Origin: Huaxiibacter chinensis
GTDB lineage: Bacteria > Pseudomonadota > Gammaproteobacteria > Enterobacterales > Enterobacteriaceae
DNA length: 64,000 bases
Assembly (NCBI RefSeq): GCF_022171985.1
Contig: NZ_JAJVHF010000005.1
Location: 230,160 to 294,159 of the forward strand
Reading direction: 5' to 3'
Each line of letters begins with the position of its first letter. Within the stretch, counting starts at the first letter, position 1. The position numbers and the translations under genes are program-made. Below are positions 40,545 through 49,736 of this stretch, in pieces. The notes beneath the pieces are model-generated. The model searched no databases. It saw nothing but the letters and a program-made list of their open reading frames with translations, and had not been told where the DNA came from.

Positions 40545-41297
40545 TTATTCTGCGTCTATTTCTGATAGCTCGTTTTTAATTGCTTTTGCGTTCGGGTTAT
40601 CTTCCGGTTTCAGCTTACCGCCGTTGGCAATAAAGTCATGGTTCTGGAAGTACGCTTCACGCACCAGGATATACGGGTCAGAAGACTGGCGCAGCAGGCC
40701 GTCTGAATCCAGCAGCTGAGCACGAGTCTCAATCCCTTCTACCGTCCATTTACCAACCGACAACGGCCAGGTGAGCCACGAGAGCACCGGATAGAGGGTA
40801 TCGACCATGTCGCCGCCATCATCACGTACGGTAAAGCTGCCGTAGAACGGTAAATGCACATACGGGCCATAGCCCACGCCGTAATGACCCAGCGTGCTGC
40901 CGAAACGGTGCGGCTGCTCACGCTGCAGTTTAGGGTTTGCCATACCGGCAACATCGATAAAGCCGCCCATCCCCAGCAGAGTGTTCAGGAAGAAACGGGT
41001 GAAATGCACCATACCCTGATACGGATCGCCCTGCAGGAAGAAGTTCGCCATTACTGCCGGCTCTTCCAGGTTGCTGGTGAAGTTGCTCAGACCATTGCGC
41101 GCAGGTTGCGGAACGTAGTCACGCCAGGCCACGGCAACGGGACGGACCAAATACGGATCCAGCACGTTGTAGTTGAAGCTATACATGCTGCGGTTGAATC
41201 CTTCCAGAGGATCGGAGCGCCCCGTTTGCTCGCCGGAGCTGGCGCAGCCCACAAGCAACGTTGACCCCAGCGCAAGCGCCGACAGCCGAAGTTTCAT
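40545..41297 (-). CDS. mlaA: Phospholipid-retrieval outer-membrane lipoprotein MlaA
   Basis: 250 residues. The lipobox LLVGC puts the lipidated Cys at residue 18. The MlaA domain begins DPLEGFNRSMYSFNY. It extracts mislocalised phospholipids from the outer leaflet and passes them to MlaC. ATG 41297 gives the family start MKLRLSALALGS; the frame is open upstream but encodes nothing similar. Convergent with fadL. Confidence 0.96.
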   Translation of the reverse strand: MKLRLSALALGSTLLVGCASSGEQTGRSDPLEGFNRSMYSFNYNVLDPYLVRPVAVAWRDYVPQPARNGLSNFTSNLEEPAVMANFFLQGDPYQGMVHFTRFFLNTLLGMGGFIDVAGMANPKLQREQPHRFGSTLGHYGVGYGPYVHLPFYGSFTVRDDGGDMVDTLYPVLSWLTWPLSVGKWTVEGIETRAQLLDSDGLLRQSSDPYILVREAYFQNHDFIANGGKLKPEDNPNAKAIKNELSEIDAE

Positions 41298-41341
41298 AGT
41301 ATTCTCCCTGTTAAGTATGGCTATCGTTGATTGCCATCCGG

Positions 41342-41364
41342 GGCGAGGCGTCAGCCGCCTCGCC
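41342..41364 (-). other. GC-rich hairpin upstream of mlaA
   Basis: GGCGAGGCG-TCAGC-CGCCTCGCC, a perfect 9-bp stem with a 5-nt loop, 45-67 nt before the mlaA ATG. It would be in the mlaA leader or at its promoter. The rest of the 315-nt gap (41298-41612) shows no gene. Confidence 0.5.
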
Positions 41365-41612
41365 GAAAACATGCAAGTGATTGTAACAGCACGTTTCCGG
41401 ATGTCCACGCACGCAATGAAGCGCGGAATGCGTCTTCATCTTCTCTCAGCATAGCCTGGCTTTATTCATTCGTTTCGCGCCCAAGTCTAACGTTTGTATA
41501 AAAAGGTTGTATCGCCTTTATTGCCATTGCGCAGAAAAATAAGAGTTTACCGCCTGGAAACTTCGACAGACCCGCTACGCTTAACAGGATAACACTTGCG
41601 TGGAGAAGCTTA

Positions 41613-42554
41613 ATGGACGATTTAAAAGACGAGAAACTCGACCAGCACACTGATGAGATCGAGGTAGAGAGCGAAGAAAAAGAGAGTGGTAAAGAGATAG
41701 AGGTAGACGAAGAGCGCCTTCCTTCGCGGGCAATGGCTATCCACGAGCATATCCGCCAGGACGGTGAAAAGGAGCTTGAACGCGATGCCATGGCTCTTCT
41801 GTGGTCAGCCATTGCCGCAGGCCTGTCCATGGGCGCGTCGCTGCTGGCGAAGGGTATTTTTCACGTGCATCTGGAGGGGATTCCGGGGGCATTTATTCTG
41901 GAGAGCCTGGGCTATACCTTCGGTTTTATCATCGTCATTATGGCCCGTCAGCAGCTGTTTACAGAGAACACGGTCACCGCCGTGCTTCCGGTGATGCAAA
42001 GCCCTACGTGGGGCAATTTTGGTCTGCTAATGCGCCTGTGGGGCGTGGTGTTGCTCGGTAACCTGATCGGCACAGGCATTGCCGCCTGGGCCTTTGAATA
42101 TATGCCGATATTTGATGAAGCTACCCGCGATGCGTTCGTGACGATTGGTATGGAGGTGATGAAAAACACGCCCATCGAGATGTTCTCTAATGCCATTATC
42201 TCGGGCTGGATTATTGCCACCATGGTCTGGATGTTCCCGTCTGCGGGTTCCGCCAAAATCGTGGTCATTATTTTAATGACATGGCTGATAGCACTTGCCG
42301 ATACCACCCATATCGTCGTGGGCACGGTAGAAATACTCTATCTGGTCTTTAACGGTACATTGCACTGGACCGACTTTTTCTGGCCGTTTGCGCTGCCAAC
42401 GCTTGCCGGCAACATCTGCGGCGGGACCTTCATATTTGCGCTTTTAAGCCATGCGCAAATCCGCAACGACATGTCCAATAAGCGTAAAGCGGAGCTGAAA
42501 GCGAAAGAAAACAACCCGCAAACCAACGGGATAAAAGAAAATAAATCCTCCTGA
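41613..42554 (+). CDS. yfdC: FNT-family inner-membrane transporter YfdC
   Basis: 313 residues. A highly charged N-terminal tail of about 60 residues (DDLKDEKLDQHTDEIEVESEEKE) precedes six membrane helices of the formate/nitrite transporter family; ADTTHIVVGTVE near residue 230 carries the conserved pore histidine. The C-terminus is charged. The YfdC substrate is not established. GGAG precedes the ATG. Confidence 0.92.
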   Translation: MDDLKDEKLDQHTDEIEVESEEKESGKEIEVDEERLPSRAMAIHEHIRQDGEKELERDAMALLWSAIAAGLSMGASLLAKGIFHVHLEGIPGAFILESLGYTFGFIIVIMARQQLFTENTVTAVLPVMQSPTWGNFGLLMRLWGVVLLGNLIGTGIAAWAFEYMPIFDEATRDAFVTIGMEVMKNTPIEMFSNAIISGWIIATMVWMFPSAGSAKIVVIILMTWLIALADTTHIVVGTVEILYLVFNGTLHWTDFFWPFALPTLAGNICGGTFIFALLSHAQIRNDMSNKRKAELKAKENNPQTNGIKENKSS

Positions 42555-42612
42555 ATGACGACTCTTTAACCAGTCGGGCGGCAAGGCGCTTAACGTAAGC
42601 GATGAAAAACGT

Positions 42613-42618
42613 TATACT
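42613..42618 (+). promoter_or_regulatory. argW: Promoter -10 of tRNA-Arg (argW)
   Basis: TATACT with a weak -35 TTAACG at 42590-42595 and a 17-nt spacer. The tRNA starts 12 nt after the -10. Confidence 0.6.
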
Positions 42619-42629
42619 CTTGCCGCTTC

Positions 42630-42704
42630 GTCCCCTTAGTTAAATGGATATAACGAGCCCCTCCTAAGGGCTAGTTGCAGGTTCGATTCCTGCAGGGGAC
42701 ACCA
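42630..42704 (+). tRNA. argW: tRNA-Arg (anticodon CCU)
   Basis: 75 nt including encoded CCA. Acceptor GTCCCCT/AGGGGAC, anticodon stem AGCCC/GGGCT with loop CTCCTAA (anticodon CCT at 42663-42665) and T-arm GCAGG-TTCGATT-CCTGC. It reads the rare codon AGG. argW is a well-known prophage attachment site in enterics. No second copy of its 3' end is visible in the next 1.6 kb. Confidence 0.97.
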
Positions 42705-42867
42705 TCGCGCATTTCACCCTTCCTCTTGCTTAAATTCCATTATTGTCAACGAGTTATTCAGACGCGTACGGTTCTTCCTGCCGGCATCCACTCATCCCTG
42801 AACTGGCACAAAGAGGCCCTTAACAGGTATAATCTTGCACAACATTTGACTGACGCCAGAAACGAAG

Positions 42868-43407
42868 ATGACAAAGCTAACATTACAAGAGCAGATGCTC
42901 AAAGCGGGACTAGTCAGCAGTAAAAAGCTGGCAAAAGTGCAGAAAACCACCAAAAAATCCCGCGTACAGGCGCGTGAGGCAAGAGAAGCGGTGGAGATCA
43001 ACAAGCAGGCTCAGCTGGAGCGTGACAAGCAGTTAAGTGAACAGCAAAAACAGGCTGCCTTAACCAAAGAGTATAAAGCCCAGATCAAACAGCTGATCGA
43101 AATGAATCGCATCACCGTGTCAAAAGGCGACATTGGTTATAACTTCACAGACAATAATCTGATAAAAAAAATCTATGTCGATAAAGTCACGCAGTCGCAA
43201 TTAATCAATGGCCGCCTCGCCATTGCGCGTCTGGTTACGCATAACGCCAGTGAAAGCGAATATGCGATTATTCCTTCCGTTGTGGCAAATAAAATTGCCC
43301 AACGTGATGCCAGCTATATTGTCGTTAGCGCTGAACTCAGTGAACAAGCGCAGGATGAAGAAGATCCTTATGCCGATTTTGTCGTGCCTGACGATCTGAT
43401 GTGGTAA
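42868..43407 (+). CDS. DUF2058 protein, YaiL-like
   Basis: 179 residues, the same length and pattern as E. coli YaiL (a putative nucleoprotein/polynucleotide-associated protein). A basic helical N-terminal half (SSKKLAKVQKTTKKSRVQAREAREAVE, partly coiled coil) is followed by a compact domain (GDIGYNFTDNNLIKKIYVD) and an acidic end DPYADFVVPDDLMW. TATAAT lies at 42828-42833. E. coli yaiL is elsewhere on the chromosome, so this is either a second copy or a relocated gene. Base composition looks lower in GC than its neighbours. Function unknown. Confidence 0.85.
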   Translation: MTKLTLQEQMLKAGLVSSKKLAKVQKTTKKSRVQAREAREAVEINKQAQLERDKQLSEQQKQAALTKEYKAQIKQLIEMNRITVSKGDIGYNFTDNNLIKKIYVDKVTQSQLINGRLAIARLVTHNASESEYAIIPSVVANKIAQRDASYIVVSAELSEQAQDEEDPYADFVVPDDLMW

Positions 43408-43456
43408 TGACTGTTAACCGGGACACGAACCTCTGCTTCGTGACCGGCCACGCTCT

Positions 43457-43478
43457 GGCAGTGGGCTCTTCCACTGCC
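43457..43478 (+). terminator. Hairpin after the YaiL-like gene
   Basis: GGCAGTGG-GCTCTT-CCACTGCC, a perfect 8-bp stem with a 6-nt loop, 50 nt past the stop. A short CTCTTT follows, so weak termination is possible. Confidence 0.45.
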
Positions 43479-43529
43479 GTCCTCTTTCGCGCTTGACGCG
43501 TCCTCACACTGACCTTTGTCAGCCAACGA

Positions 43530-43919
43530 ATGGAGTCCCTCTTGAAAACCTTATTCATCCTCAGCCTGTTGACCTTATTCAGCACCTCTTCTTTTGCTGC
43601 TACGGCGATAAAACTCTCCTGTTCATTGCGTAAAAACGTCATCATTTCCAGTTTTAAATACCACCTCAGCACCATGAAATGGGGCGATCATTTTCAAATT
43701 GCCTCTGGCGTTCGGCATGCTAAAACGCAGGATAATATTCCCTTTCTGGTCACCCGCTTTAAAAATGGCGATAACCTCATTGAGTTTGAAAAGTCGCAGG
43801 AATATTTTATGGTTTATGCTGACAGCGAAACGCCCGATCGCTGTTATCTGAAAGAGACCTTTACTTACGATATTATCGATTTGCCGCGTTATCACAAACC
43901 GCAAATAACCACATCGTAA
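43530..43919 (+). CDS. Small exported protein of unknown function
   Basis: 129 residues from ATG 43530. A clear signal peptide (KTLFILSLLTLFSTSSFA, then ATAIKLSC) predicts a mature periplasmic protein of about 105 residues, rich in beta-type segments, with cysteines in LSCSLRKN and PDRCYLKE that could form one disulfide. GGAG lies 6 nt before an in-frame TTG at 43542, which would give the tidier signal peptide MKTLFILS, so TTG may be the true start. I do not recognise the family. It is AT-richer than the backbone and sits in the argW-lpxP accessory segment. Confidence 0.72.
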   Translation: MESLLKTLFILSLLTLFSTSSFAATAIKLSCSLRKNVIISSFKYHLSTMKWGDHFQIASGVRHAKTQDNIPFLVTRFKNGDNLIEFEKSQEYFMVYADSETPDRCYLKETFTYDIIDLPRYHKPQITTS

Positions 43920-44259
43920 GTAACGTCATTAATTCTCTCTGCAAACACCTGGGGGCTAAACAGTCATTACCCACTTATAAAGCCCCCGCGCCTGTTTTCC
44001 CGGCAGAAAAATTGTCATTTGCCTGTGATGTAAGAGCAATCTGGCAGCGCTATACTCACTTGATATGCTACAAAAAGTAGTCGTAGCACAGAGTCTGTAA
44101 GGATGTTACAGTACGCAGCCCACCCTGCGTTGGCTGTGGTCTGGCAACGCCGTAAAGATCGGTAAAGCCTGAAACCACGACCCCGAACTGCGGTCTTCAT
44201 CTTCATACTGTAGCGCTTCGTTTGCGTTACCTGTTCAGGTTTTACATAGGTCCTATAAC
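43920..44259 (+). other. lpxP upstream region with long leader
   Basis: 340 nt without a gene. GGGGGCT (43951-43957) and AGCCCCC (43981-43987) can pair around a 23-nt loop and may end the upstream gene. TATACT at 44051-44056 is a good -10, but its -35 is poor. From there a ~195-nt leader reaches the lpxP start, with several short inverted repeats such as TGCTAC/GTAGCA near 44066-44088. Confidence 0.45.
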
Positions 44260-45177
44260 TTGTCTCAATCCAAATTTGAACGTGATTTTCTTCATCCACG
44301 TTACTGGCTAACATGGTTTGGCGTTGGCCTTCTCTGGTTACTTGTCCAGATGCCCTACCCAGCACTGCTTTTCTTTGGTTCTAAATTAGGCACCGCATCA
44401 CGCCCGTTCCTCAAACGTCGTGAATCCATTGCCCGACGAAATCTCGAACTCTGCTTCCCCGATCAAAATCCGCAAGAACACGAAAAACTGATCGCAGAAA
44501 ACTTTAAATCCCTTGGCATGGGTTTACTCGAGACCGGCATGGCATGGTTCTGGCCCGATGAACGCGTGCGTAAATGGTTTGATGTTGAGGGGCTGGACAA
44601 CCTGAAACAGGCACAGGCAAAAAACCGCGGCGTTATTGTCGTCGGGGTCCATTTTATGTCTCTGGAACTGGGTGGCCGCGTGATGGGACTATGCCAGCCC
44701 ATGATGGCAACCTACCGCCCCCATAACAACGCCCTGATGGAGTGGGTACAAACACGCGGCAGGATGCGGTCGAATAAAGCGATGATCAGCCGCAATAACC
44801 TGCGCGGACTGGTTGGCGCCTTGAAAAAAGGGGAAGCCGTCTGGTTCGCCCCCGATCAGGATTACGGGCGTAAAGGCAGTAGCTTTGCCCCCTTCTTCGC
44901 CGTCAACAATGTGGCGACCACCAACGGCACCTTTGTCATTTCTCGTCTGTCAAAAGCGGCTATGCTCACCGTCACCATGGTGAGGAAAACGGATAAATCG
45001 GGTTATCGCCTCTATATCACGCCGGAAATGCATAACTATCCGGATGAAGAGCAGGCGGCAGCCGCCTACATTAACAACGTGATCGAGAAAGAAATCATGC
45101 GTGCCCCGGAGCAGTATTTGTGGGTGCATCGTCGCTTCAAAACGCGCCCGCCCGGTGAACCCTCCCTCTATCTGTAA
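44260..45177 (+). CDS. lpxP: Palmitoleoyl-ACP-dependent lipid A acyltransferase LpxP
   Basis: 305 residues of the LpxL/LpxM acyltransferase family: one N-terminal membrane helix (WLTWFGVGLLWLLVQ) and the H-x4-E catalytic motif at His131/Glu136 (GVHFMSLELGG). It adds palmitoleate to lipid A at low temperature. The only start consistent with the family is TTG at 44260, with a weak AGGTCC ribosome site; no in-frame ATG lies nearby. E. coli LpxP is 306 residues. Confidence 0.95.
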   Translation: MSQSKFERDFLHPRYWLTWFGVGLLWLLVQMPYPALLFFGSKLGTASRPFLKRRESIARRNLELCFPDQNPQEHEKLIAENFKSLGMGLLETGMAWFWPDERVRKWFDVEGLDNLKQAQAKNRGVIVVGVHFMSLELGGRVMGLCQPMMATYRPHNNALMEWVQTRGRMRSNKAMISRNNLRGLVGALKKGEAVWFAPDQDYGRKGSSFAPFFAVNNVATTNGTFVISRLSKAAMLTVTMVRKTDKSGYRLYITPEMHNYPDEEQAAAAYINNVIEKEIMRAPEQYLWVHRRFKTRPPGEPSLYL

Positions 45178-45186
45178 TGTTAATTT

Positions 45187-45215
45187 AAGGTTAGTTTCGC
45201 CAGGAAACTAACCTT
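45187..45215 (+). terminator. Terminator hairpin of lpxP
   Basis: AAGGTTAGTTT-CGCCAGG-AAACTAACCTT, a perfect 11-bp stem with a 7-nt loop, 9 nt after the lpxP stop. Only TTAT at the 3' end, so strength is uncertain. Confidence 0.6.
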
Positions 45216-45348
45216 ATCAAACACCTGCATATCGTCAACGCCTCTCTTCCTGACTCGTCGCTCAAATGATATTTATTGCGTACCGAAACAAAACTGTCGC
45301 CGTTCCACGACACTCGTAAGTATCAGAAATTATTTAAAAAAATGACAC

Positions 45349-45377
45349 TTGTCACCCTATAAAATTAAGCGTACATT
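45349..45377 (+). promoter_or_regulatory. ypdK: Promoter of ypdK
   Basis: TTGTCA (45349-45354), a 17-nt spacer and TACATT (45372-45377). The start would be near 45384, giving a leader of about 150 nt before ypdK. The remainder of the 355-nt gap after lpxP shows only the lpxP hairpin. Confidence 0.65.
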
Positions 45378-45532
45378 AGCGCCGTCTGGCAATGGGATGC
45401 ACAGAATTCTGAGCGGGCGTCGGCGGCATCACGGGATAATTCTTATTTCCGTTTGAGCCCGACTTCAACTCTCTATACTCAGTTGGACTCTGTTTTTAAA
45501 TGCGTGTCCTGAGATGCGCGGAGCGATGAAAA

Positions 45533-45604
45533 GTGAAATATTTCTTTATGGGCGTTTCGGTCATTGTTTTAGTTTGGGCCGGTACCTTTGCCCTGATGAT
45601 CTGA
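45533..45604 (+). CDS. ypdK: Small membrane protein YpdK (23 residues)
   Basis: GTG start, then KYFFMGVSVIVLVWAGTFALMI and a TGA stop: one membrane helix and almost nothing else. It matches the known E. coli YpdK nearly residue for residue and sits in the same place between lpxP and alaC. GGAG precedes the GTG at about 9 nt. It ends 18 nt before a strong terminator. Function unknown. Confidence 0.92.
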   Translation: MKYFFMGVSVIVLVWAGTFALMI

Positions 45605-45622
45605 GCGAAGAAAAGACAGTTT

Positions 45623-45651
45623 AAAAACAGGAGCCATTGGCTCCTGTTTTT
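45623..45651. terminator. Bidirectional terminator ypdK / alaC
   Basis: AAAAACAGGAGCC-ATT-GGCTCCTGTTTTT, a perfect 13-bp stem with flanking A- and T-runs between converging genes. Confidence 0.93.
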
Positions 45652-46887
45652 TTATGCAGATTCGGCAGGATTTTTCTTTTCTGAAGGGAGCAGCCCGTCG
45701 GCACGGAACATGCCCTTAATGCCTCTGACCGCCTGGCGGATGCGGTCGCTGTTTTCGATTAAGGCAAAACGGACATGCGTATCGCCATATTCGCCAAAAC
45801 CGACCCCGGGTGAGACACAGACTTTGGCGTCCTGCAGGAGTTTTTTTGCAAACTCCAGCGATCCCATCGCCGCATAGGGTTCAGGAATTTTGGCCCAGAC
45901 GTACATCGAGGCCTTAGGGATCTCTACCATCCATCCCGCTTCATGTAACCCTTTGACCAGCACGTCACGGCGACGCTTATACTGTGCAGCGATATCGTGA
46001 ACACACTGCTGATCGCCTTCCAGCGCGGCAATCGCCGCCACCTGCAGTGGCGTAAAGGTGCCGTAGTCATGATAGCTTTTGATGCGCGCCAGCGCGTTCA
46101 CCAGCGTTTTATTCCCCACCATGAATCCGATACGCCAGCCAGCCATGTTGTAGCTTTTAGAGAGCGTAAAAAACTCGACGGCCACATCACGTGCGCCGGG
46201 AACCTGCATAATGGACGGCGCTTTCCAGCCATCGTATACGATGTCCGCATAGGCAAGATCGTGTACCACCAGCACATCATAGCGCTTCGCCAGCGCGACC
46301 ACCTTCTCGAAGAACTCCAGCTCAACGCACTGCGCCGTGGGGTTCGACGGGAAGCCCAGGATCATCATCTTCGGTTTTGGATAGCTTTCGCGGATAGCGC
46401 GTTCCAGCTCGTTGAAGAAGTCAACGCCCTGCACCAGCGGAACAGAACGGACCTGGGCGCCCGCAATCACGGCACCGTAGATATGAATGGGGTAGCTTGG
46501 ATTGGGCACCAGCACCGTATCGCCGTGGTCCAAGGTTGCCAGCATCAGGTGCGCCAGCCCCTCTTTGGAACCAATGGTGACAATGGCTTCCGTTTCGGGG
46601 TCGATATCCACCTGATAACGATCCTGATACCAGCGGGAGATAGCGCGACGCAGACGCGGTATTCCGCGTGACGTCGAATAACCGTGCGTATCCGGTCGCT
46701 GGGCCACCGTGCAGAGTTTTTCAACAATATGCGGTGGCGTAGGACCATCGGGATTACCCATGCTGAAATCAATAATGTCTTCGCCGCGCCGACGCGCAGC
46801 CATTTTGAGTTCAGCCGTGATATTGAAAACATAAGGGGGAAGACGATCGATACGCGTAAAACGGCGTTCAGGACTGGATTCAGCCAT
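45652..46887 (-). CDS. alaC: Glutamate-pyruvate aminotransferase AlaC
   Basis: 411 residues, class I/II PLP aminotransferase. The PLP lysine is in [17 protein letters not shown] near residue 242, with the [10 protein letters not shown] and [10 protein letters not shown] motifs. It makes alanine from pyruvate and glutamate. The long gap upstream (to 47260) is shared with the divergent ypdA. Confidence 0.96.
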   Translation of the reverse strand: MAESSPERRFTRIDRLPPYVFNITAELKMAARRRGEDIIDFSMGNPDGPTPPHIVEKLCTVAQRPDTHGYSTSRGIPRLRRAISRWYQDRYQVDIDPETEAIVTIGSKEGLAHLMLATLDHGDTVLVPNPSYPIHIYGAVIAGAQVRSVPLVQGVDFFNELERAIRESYPKPKMMILGFPSNPTAQCVELEFFEKVVALAKRYDVLVVHDLAYADIVYDGWKAPSIMQVPGARDVAVEFFTLSKSYNMAGWRIGFMVGNKTLVNALARIKSYHDYGTFTPLQVAAIAALEGDQQCVHDIAAQYKRRRDVLVKGLHEAGWMVEIPKASMYVWAKIPEPYAAMGSLEFAKKLLQDAKVCVSPGVGFGEYGDTHVRFALIENSDRIRQAVRGIKGMFRADGLLPSEKKNPAESA

Positions 46888-47260
46888 ACATTCCTCTGTG
46901 AGACGTTAGCGCCCGGACCGTCCGAGCGACGCTGCCACGTGTGTGGCGTGTTTAGAAAATAACCTGAACAAAATCGTGCTGTCGAGAGGAAAAATTAAAA
47001 ATTGTGGGCTGAATAAAACCGGAACCCGCCAGCGTGAAAAAGCGGAAGCGAAAAAGGGAATGCGGTAATATTTTAACATCATGATATCAATGCAGTTACA
47101 GCGGTAACCTTTCTCCCTCCCCTGGCCCGACAGGACGGTTAAACTGGTCAATCCCCTTTGCAAATTATGGTTTTTCCCCGTTTCATAAAAAACTATGATG
47201 TCTGGTCATCTGGCGCCAGGTTTTTTATCATAGGTTTTTCCCGTCGCTTCAGGTCTCCCC
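46888..47260. other. alaC-ypdA divergent region with a nested inverted repeat
   Basis: 373 nt without a gene. Near ypdA, AAAAAACTATGAT (47187-47199) pairs with ATCATAGGTTTTT (47227-47239), apart from one A/G mismatch, enclosing the 10-bp palindrome CTGGCGCCAG (47210-47219). TATGAT inside the left arm could also be a -10 hexamer. The rest of the gap is AT-rich with no further signal I can support. Confidence 0.5.
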
Positions 47261-48958
47261 GTGCACGAAATATTCGATATGCTGCTGGCTGTTTTTGATC
47301 GTGCAGCATTAATGCTCATTTGCCTGTTCTTTCTGATCCGTATCCGGCTCTTTCGTGAGCTTCTGCATAAATCGGCGCACTCTCCGCGCGAACTGCTGGC
47401 CGTAACCGCCATCTTTTCACTGTTTGCGCTGTTCAGTACCTGGTCCGGCGTACCGGTAGAAGGATCGCTGGTTAACGTACGCATTATCGCGGTGATGTCG
47501 GGCGGGATTTTGTTTGGCCCCTGGGTGGGGATCATCACCGGCCTCATTGCGGGTACGCATCGCTATTTAATCGATATCGGGGGCGTGACTGCCGTTCCGT
47601 GTTTTATCACCAGCATCATCGCGGGCATTCTCTCCGGCTGGATTAACCGTAAAATACCGAAAAAACAGCACTGGAAAGTGGGCATTGCGGCGGGGATGCT
47701 GTGTGAGACGCTCACCATGATCCTCGTCGTGGCCTGGGCACCCACCACCGCGCTGGGGCTGGATATCGTCTCCAAAATTGGCATTCCGATGATCGTGGGG
47801 AGCGTCTGCATCGGTTTTATCGTCTTGCTGGTGCAAAGCGTGGAAGGGGAAAAAGAGGCCATCGCTGCGCGTCAGGCAAAGCTGGCGCTCGATATTGCCA
47901 ACAAAACATTGCCGCTGTTTCGCCACGTGAATGCTGAATCCCTGCGCCAGGTCTGCAACATTATCCGCCGCGATATCCATGCGGACGCAGTGGCCATCAC
48001 TAACATTGATCATGTGTTGGCCTATGTCGGCGTGGGCGAACATAACTATCGGGACAACGATGACACCGTCAGCCCCACCACCCGCCAGGCGCTTCGCTAC
48101 GGTAAAATAATCATTAAAAACAATGATGAAGCGCACCGCACACCGGAGATCCACTCGATGCTGGTGATCCCGCTTTGGGAGAAAGGGGTCGTTACCGGCA
48201 CGCTAAAAATCTATTACTGCCACGCGCACCAGATCACCTCCTCTCTTCAGGAGATGGCGGTAGGATTGTCGCAGATTATCTCGACGCAGCTTGAGGTCTC
48301 CCGCGCCGAGCAACTGCGGGAAATGGCAAATAAGGCTGAGTTGCGCGCCCTGCAAAGTAAAATTAATCCTCATTTTCTATTTAACGCCCTCAATGCAATT
48401 TCGTCATCCATTCGCATGAATCCGGATACTGCCCGCCAGCTTATTTATAATTTGTCGCGTTACCTGCGCTATAACATTGAACTGAAAGATGACGAGCAGA
48501 TCGACATCAAAAAAGAGCTGTATCAGATAAAAGATTACATCGCCATTGAACAGGCGCGCTTCGGCGACAAGCTGACGGTGATCTACGATATTGATGAAGA
48601 GGTAAACTGCGTGATCCCAAGCCTGCTGATTCAGCCGCTGGTCGAGAACGCAATCGTTCATGGTATCCAGCCCTGTAAGGGCAAAGGCGTGGTCACCATC
48701 AGTATTGCAGAGAGCGGTAATCGCGTGCGTGTTTCAGTGCGTGATACCGGACACGGTATCGATCCCGCGGTCATTGCCCGCGTGGAGTCCAATGAAATGC
48801 CGGGGAATAAAATTGGCCTGCTCAATGTCCATCATCGCGTGAAGCTGCTCTACGGCGAGGGGCTGCATATTCGCCGTCTCGAGCCGGGAACGGAAATCAC
48901 GTTTTATGTCCCAAATGAACGGTCTCCCGTTCCTGCGCAGACGCTGTTGTTGCCATAA
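47261..48958 (+). CDS. ypdA: Sensor histidine kinase YpdA (LytS type)
   Basis: 565 residues, equal to E. coli YpdA (also called PyrS). About five to six N-terminal helices form the 5TM-LYT domain (to ~200), then a GAF-like domain (~220-345), a His-kinase domain with the phosphoacceptor His in [15 protein letters not shown], and an ATPase domain with [10 protein letters not shown] and DTGHGI. Senses pyruvate in E. coli. GTG start at 47261 with AGG 8 nt upstream. Pairs with ypdB 14 nt downstream. Confidence 0.96.
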   Translation: MHEIFDMLLAVFDRAALMLICLFFLIRIRLFRELLHKSAHSPRELLAVTAIFSLFALFSTWSGVPVEGSLVNVRIIAVMSGGILFGPWVGIITGLIAGTHRYLIDIGGVTAVPCFITSIIAGILSGWINRKIPKKQHWKVGIAAGMLCETLTMILVVAWAPTTALGLDIVSKIGIPMIVGSVCIGFIVLLVQSVEGEKEAIAARQAKLALDIANKTLPLFRHVNAESLRQVCNIIRRDIHADAVAITNIDHVLAYVGVGEHNYRDNDDTVSPTTRQALRYGKIIIKNNDEAHRTPEIHSMLVIPLWEKGVVTGTLKIYYCHAHQITSSLQEMAVGLSQIISTQLEVSRAEQLREMANKAELRALQSKINPHFLFNALNAISSSIRMNPDTARQLIYNLSRYLRYNIELKDDEQIDIKKELYQIKDYIAIEQARFGDKLTVIYDIDEEVNCVIPSLLIQPLVENAIVHGIQPCKGKGVVTISIAESGNRVRVSVRDTGHGIDPAVIARVESNEMPGNKIGLLNVHHRVKLLYGEGLHIRRLEPGTEITFYVPNERSPVPAQTLLLP

Positions 48959-48972
48959 GTACGGAGTGACGC

Positions 48973-49710
48973 ATGAAAGTCATCATTGTGGAAGATGAAT
49001 TCCTCGCCCAACAGGAGCTGAGCTGGCTGATAAAAACCCACAGCCAGATGGAGATTGTAGGCACGTTTGAAGACGGGCTGGATGTGTTGAAGTTTTTGCA
49101 GCACAACCGGGTTGACGCCATTTTTCTGGACATCAATATCCCGTCTCTTGACGGGGTACTGCTGGCGCAAAACATCAATCAGTTTGCCCATAAGCCTTTT
49201 ATCGTGTTTGTTACCGCCTGGAAGGAGCATGCCGTTGAAGCCTTTGAACTCGAGGCTTTCGACTATATTCTGAAGCCATATCAGGAGTCGCGTATCGTCA
49301 CCATGCTGCAAAAGCTGGAGCTGGCGTGGCAGCAACAAAATAGTCCGCAGCAAAGCGCCACTCATGCCACCACCCGGGAAAATGACACCCTGAACCTGGT
49401 GAAGGACGAACGTATTATCGTGACGCCCATGGACGATATTTACTATGCCGAAGCGCACGAGAAAATGACCTTCGTCTATACGCGTCGTGAATCCTATGTG
49501 ATGCCGATGAATATCACCGAATTTTGCAGCAAACTGCCCGCCTCACACTTTTTCCGCTGTCACCGTTCATTTTGCGTCAATCTCAACAAGATCCGCGAAA
49601 TCGAGCCGTGGTTTAACAACACCTACATTTTACGCCTGAAGGATCTGGATTTTCAGGTGCCGGTGAGTCGCAGTCGGGTCAAGGAATTCAGGCAGTTGAT
49701 GCATCTGTAA
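48973..49710 (+). CDS. ypdB: LytTR-type response regulator YpdB
   Basis: 245 residues: a receiver domain with phospho-acceptor Asp53 (AIFLDINIPSLDG) and conserved Lys in YILKPYQ near 107, then a LytTR DNA-binding domain (about 140-245, IYYAEAHEKMTFVYT). It works with YpdA to induce a pyruvate-responsive transporter gene (yhjX) in E. coli. The adjacent fry/ypd metabolic genes of E. coli are not present before glk here. Confidence 0.96.
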   Translation: MKVIIVEDEFLAQQELSWLIKTHSQMEIVGTFEDGLDVLKFLQHNRVDAIFLDINIPSLDGVLLAQNINQFAHKPFIVFVTAWKEHAVEAFELEAFDYILKPYQESRIVTMLQKLELAWQQQNSPQQSATHATTRENDTLNLVKDERIIVTPMDDIYYAEAHEKMTFVYTRRESYVMPMNITEFCSKLPASHFFRCHRSFCVNLNKIREIEPWFNNTYILRLKDLDFQVPVSRSRVKEFRQLMHL

Positions 49711-49736
49711 CCCCCGATGGCGAGGGTTACAGCAAA

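Noticed and set aside
44065..44165. Two tiny upstream open frames (11 and 20 codons) in the lpxP leader
   Set aside because: No convincing ribosome site for either, and no similarity to known leader peptides.
42705..44259. Prophage or genomic island at argW
   Set aside because: No integrase, no direct repeat of the tRNA 3' end and only two genes; kept as an accessory segment only.
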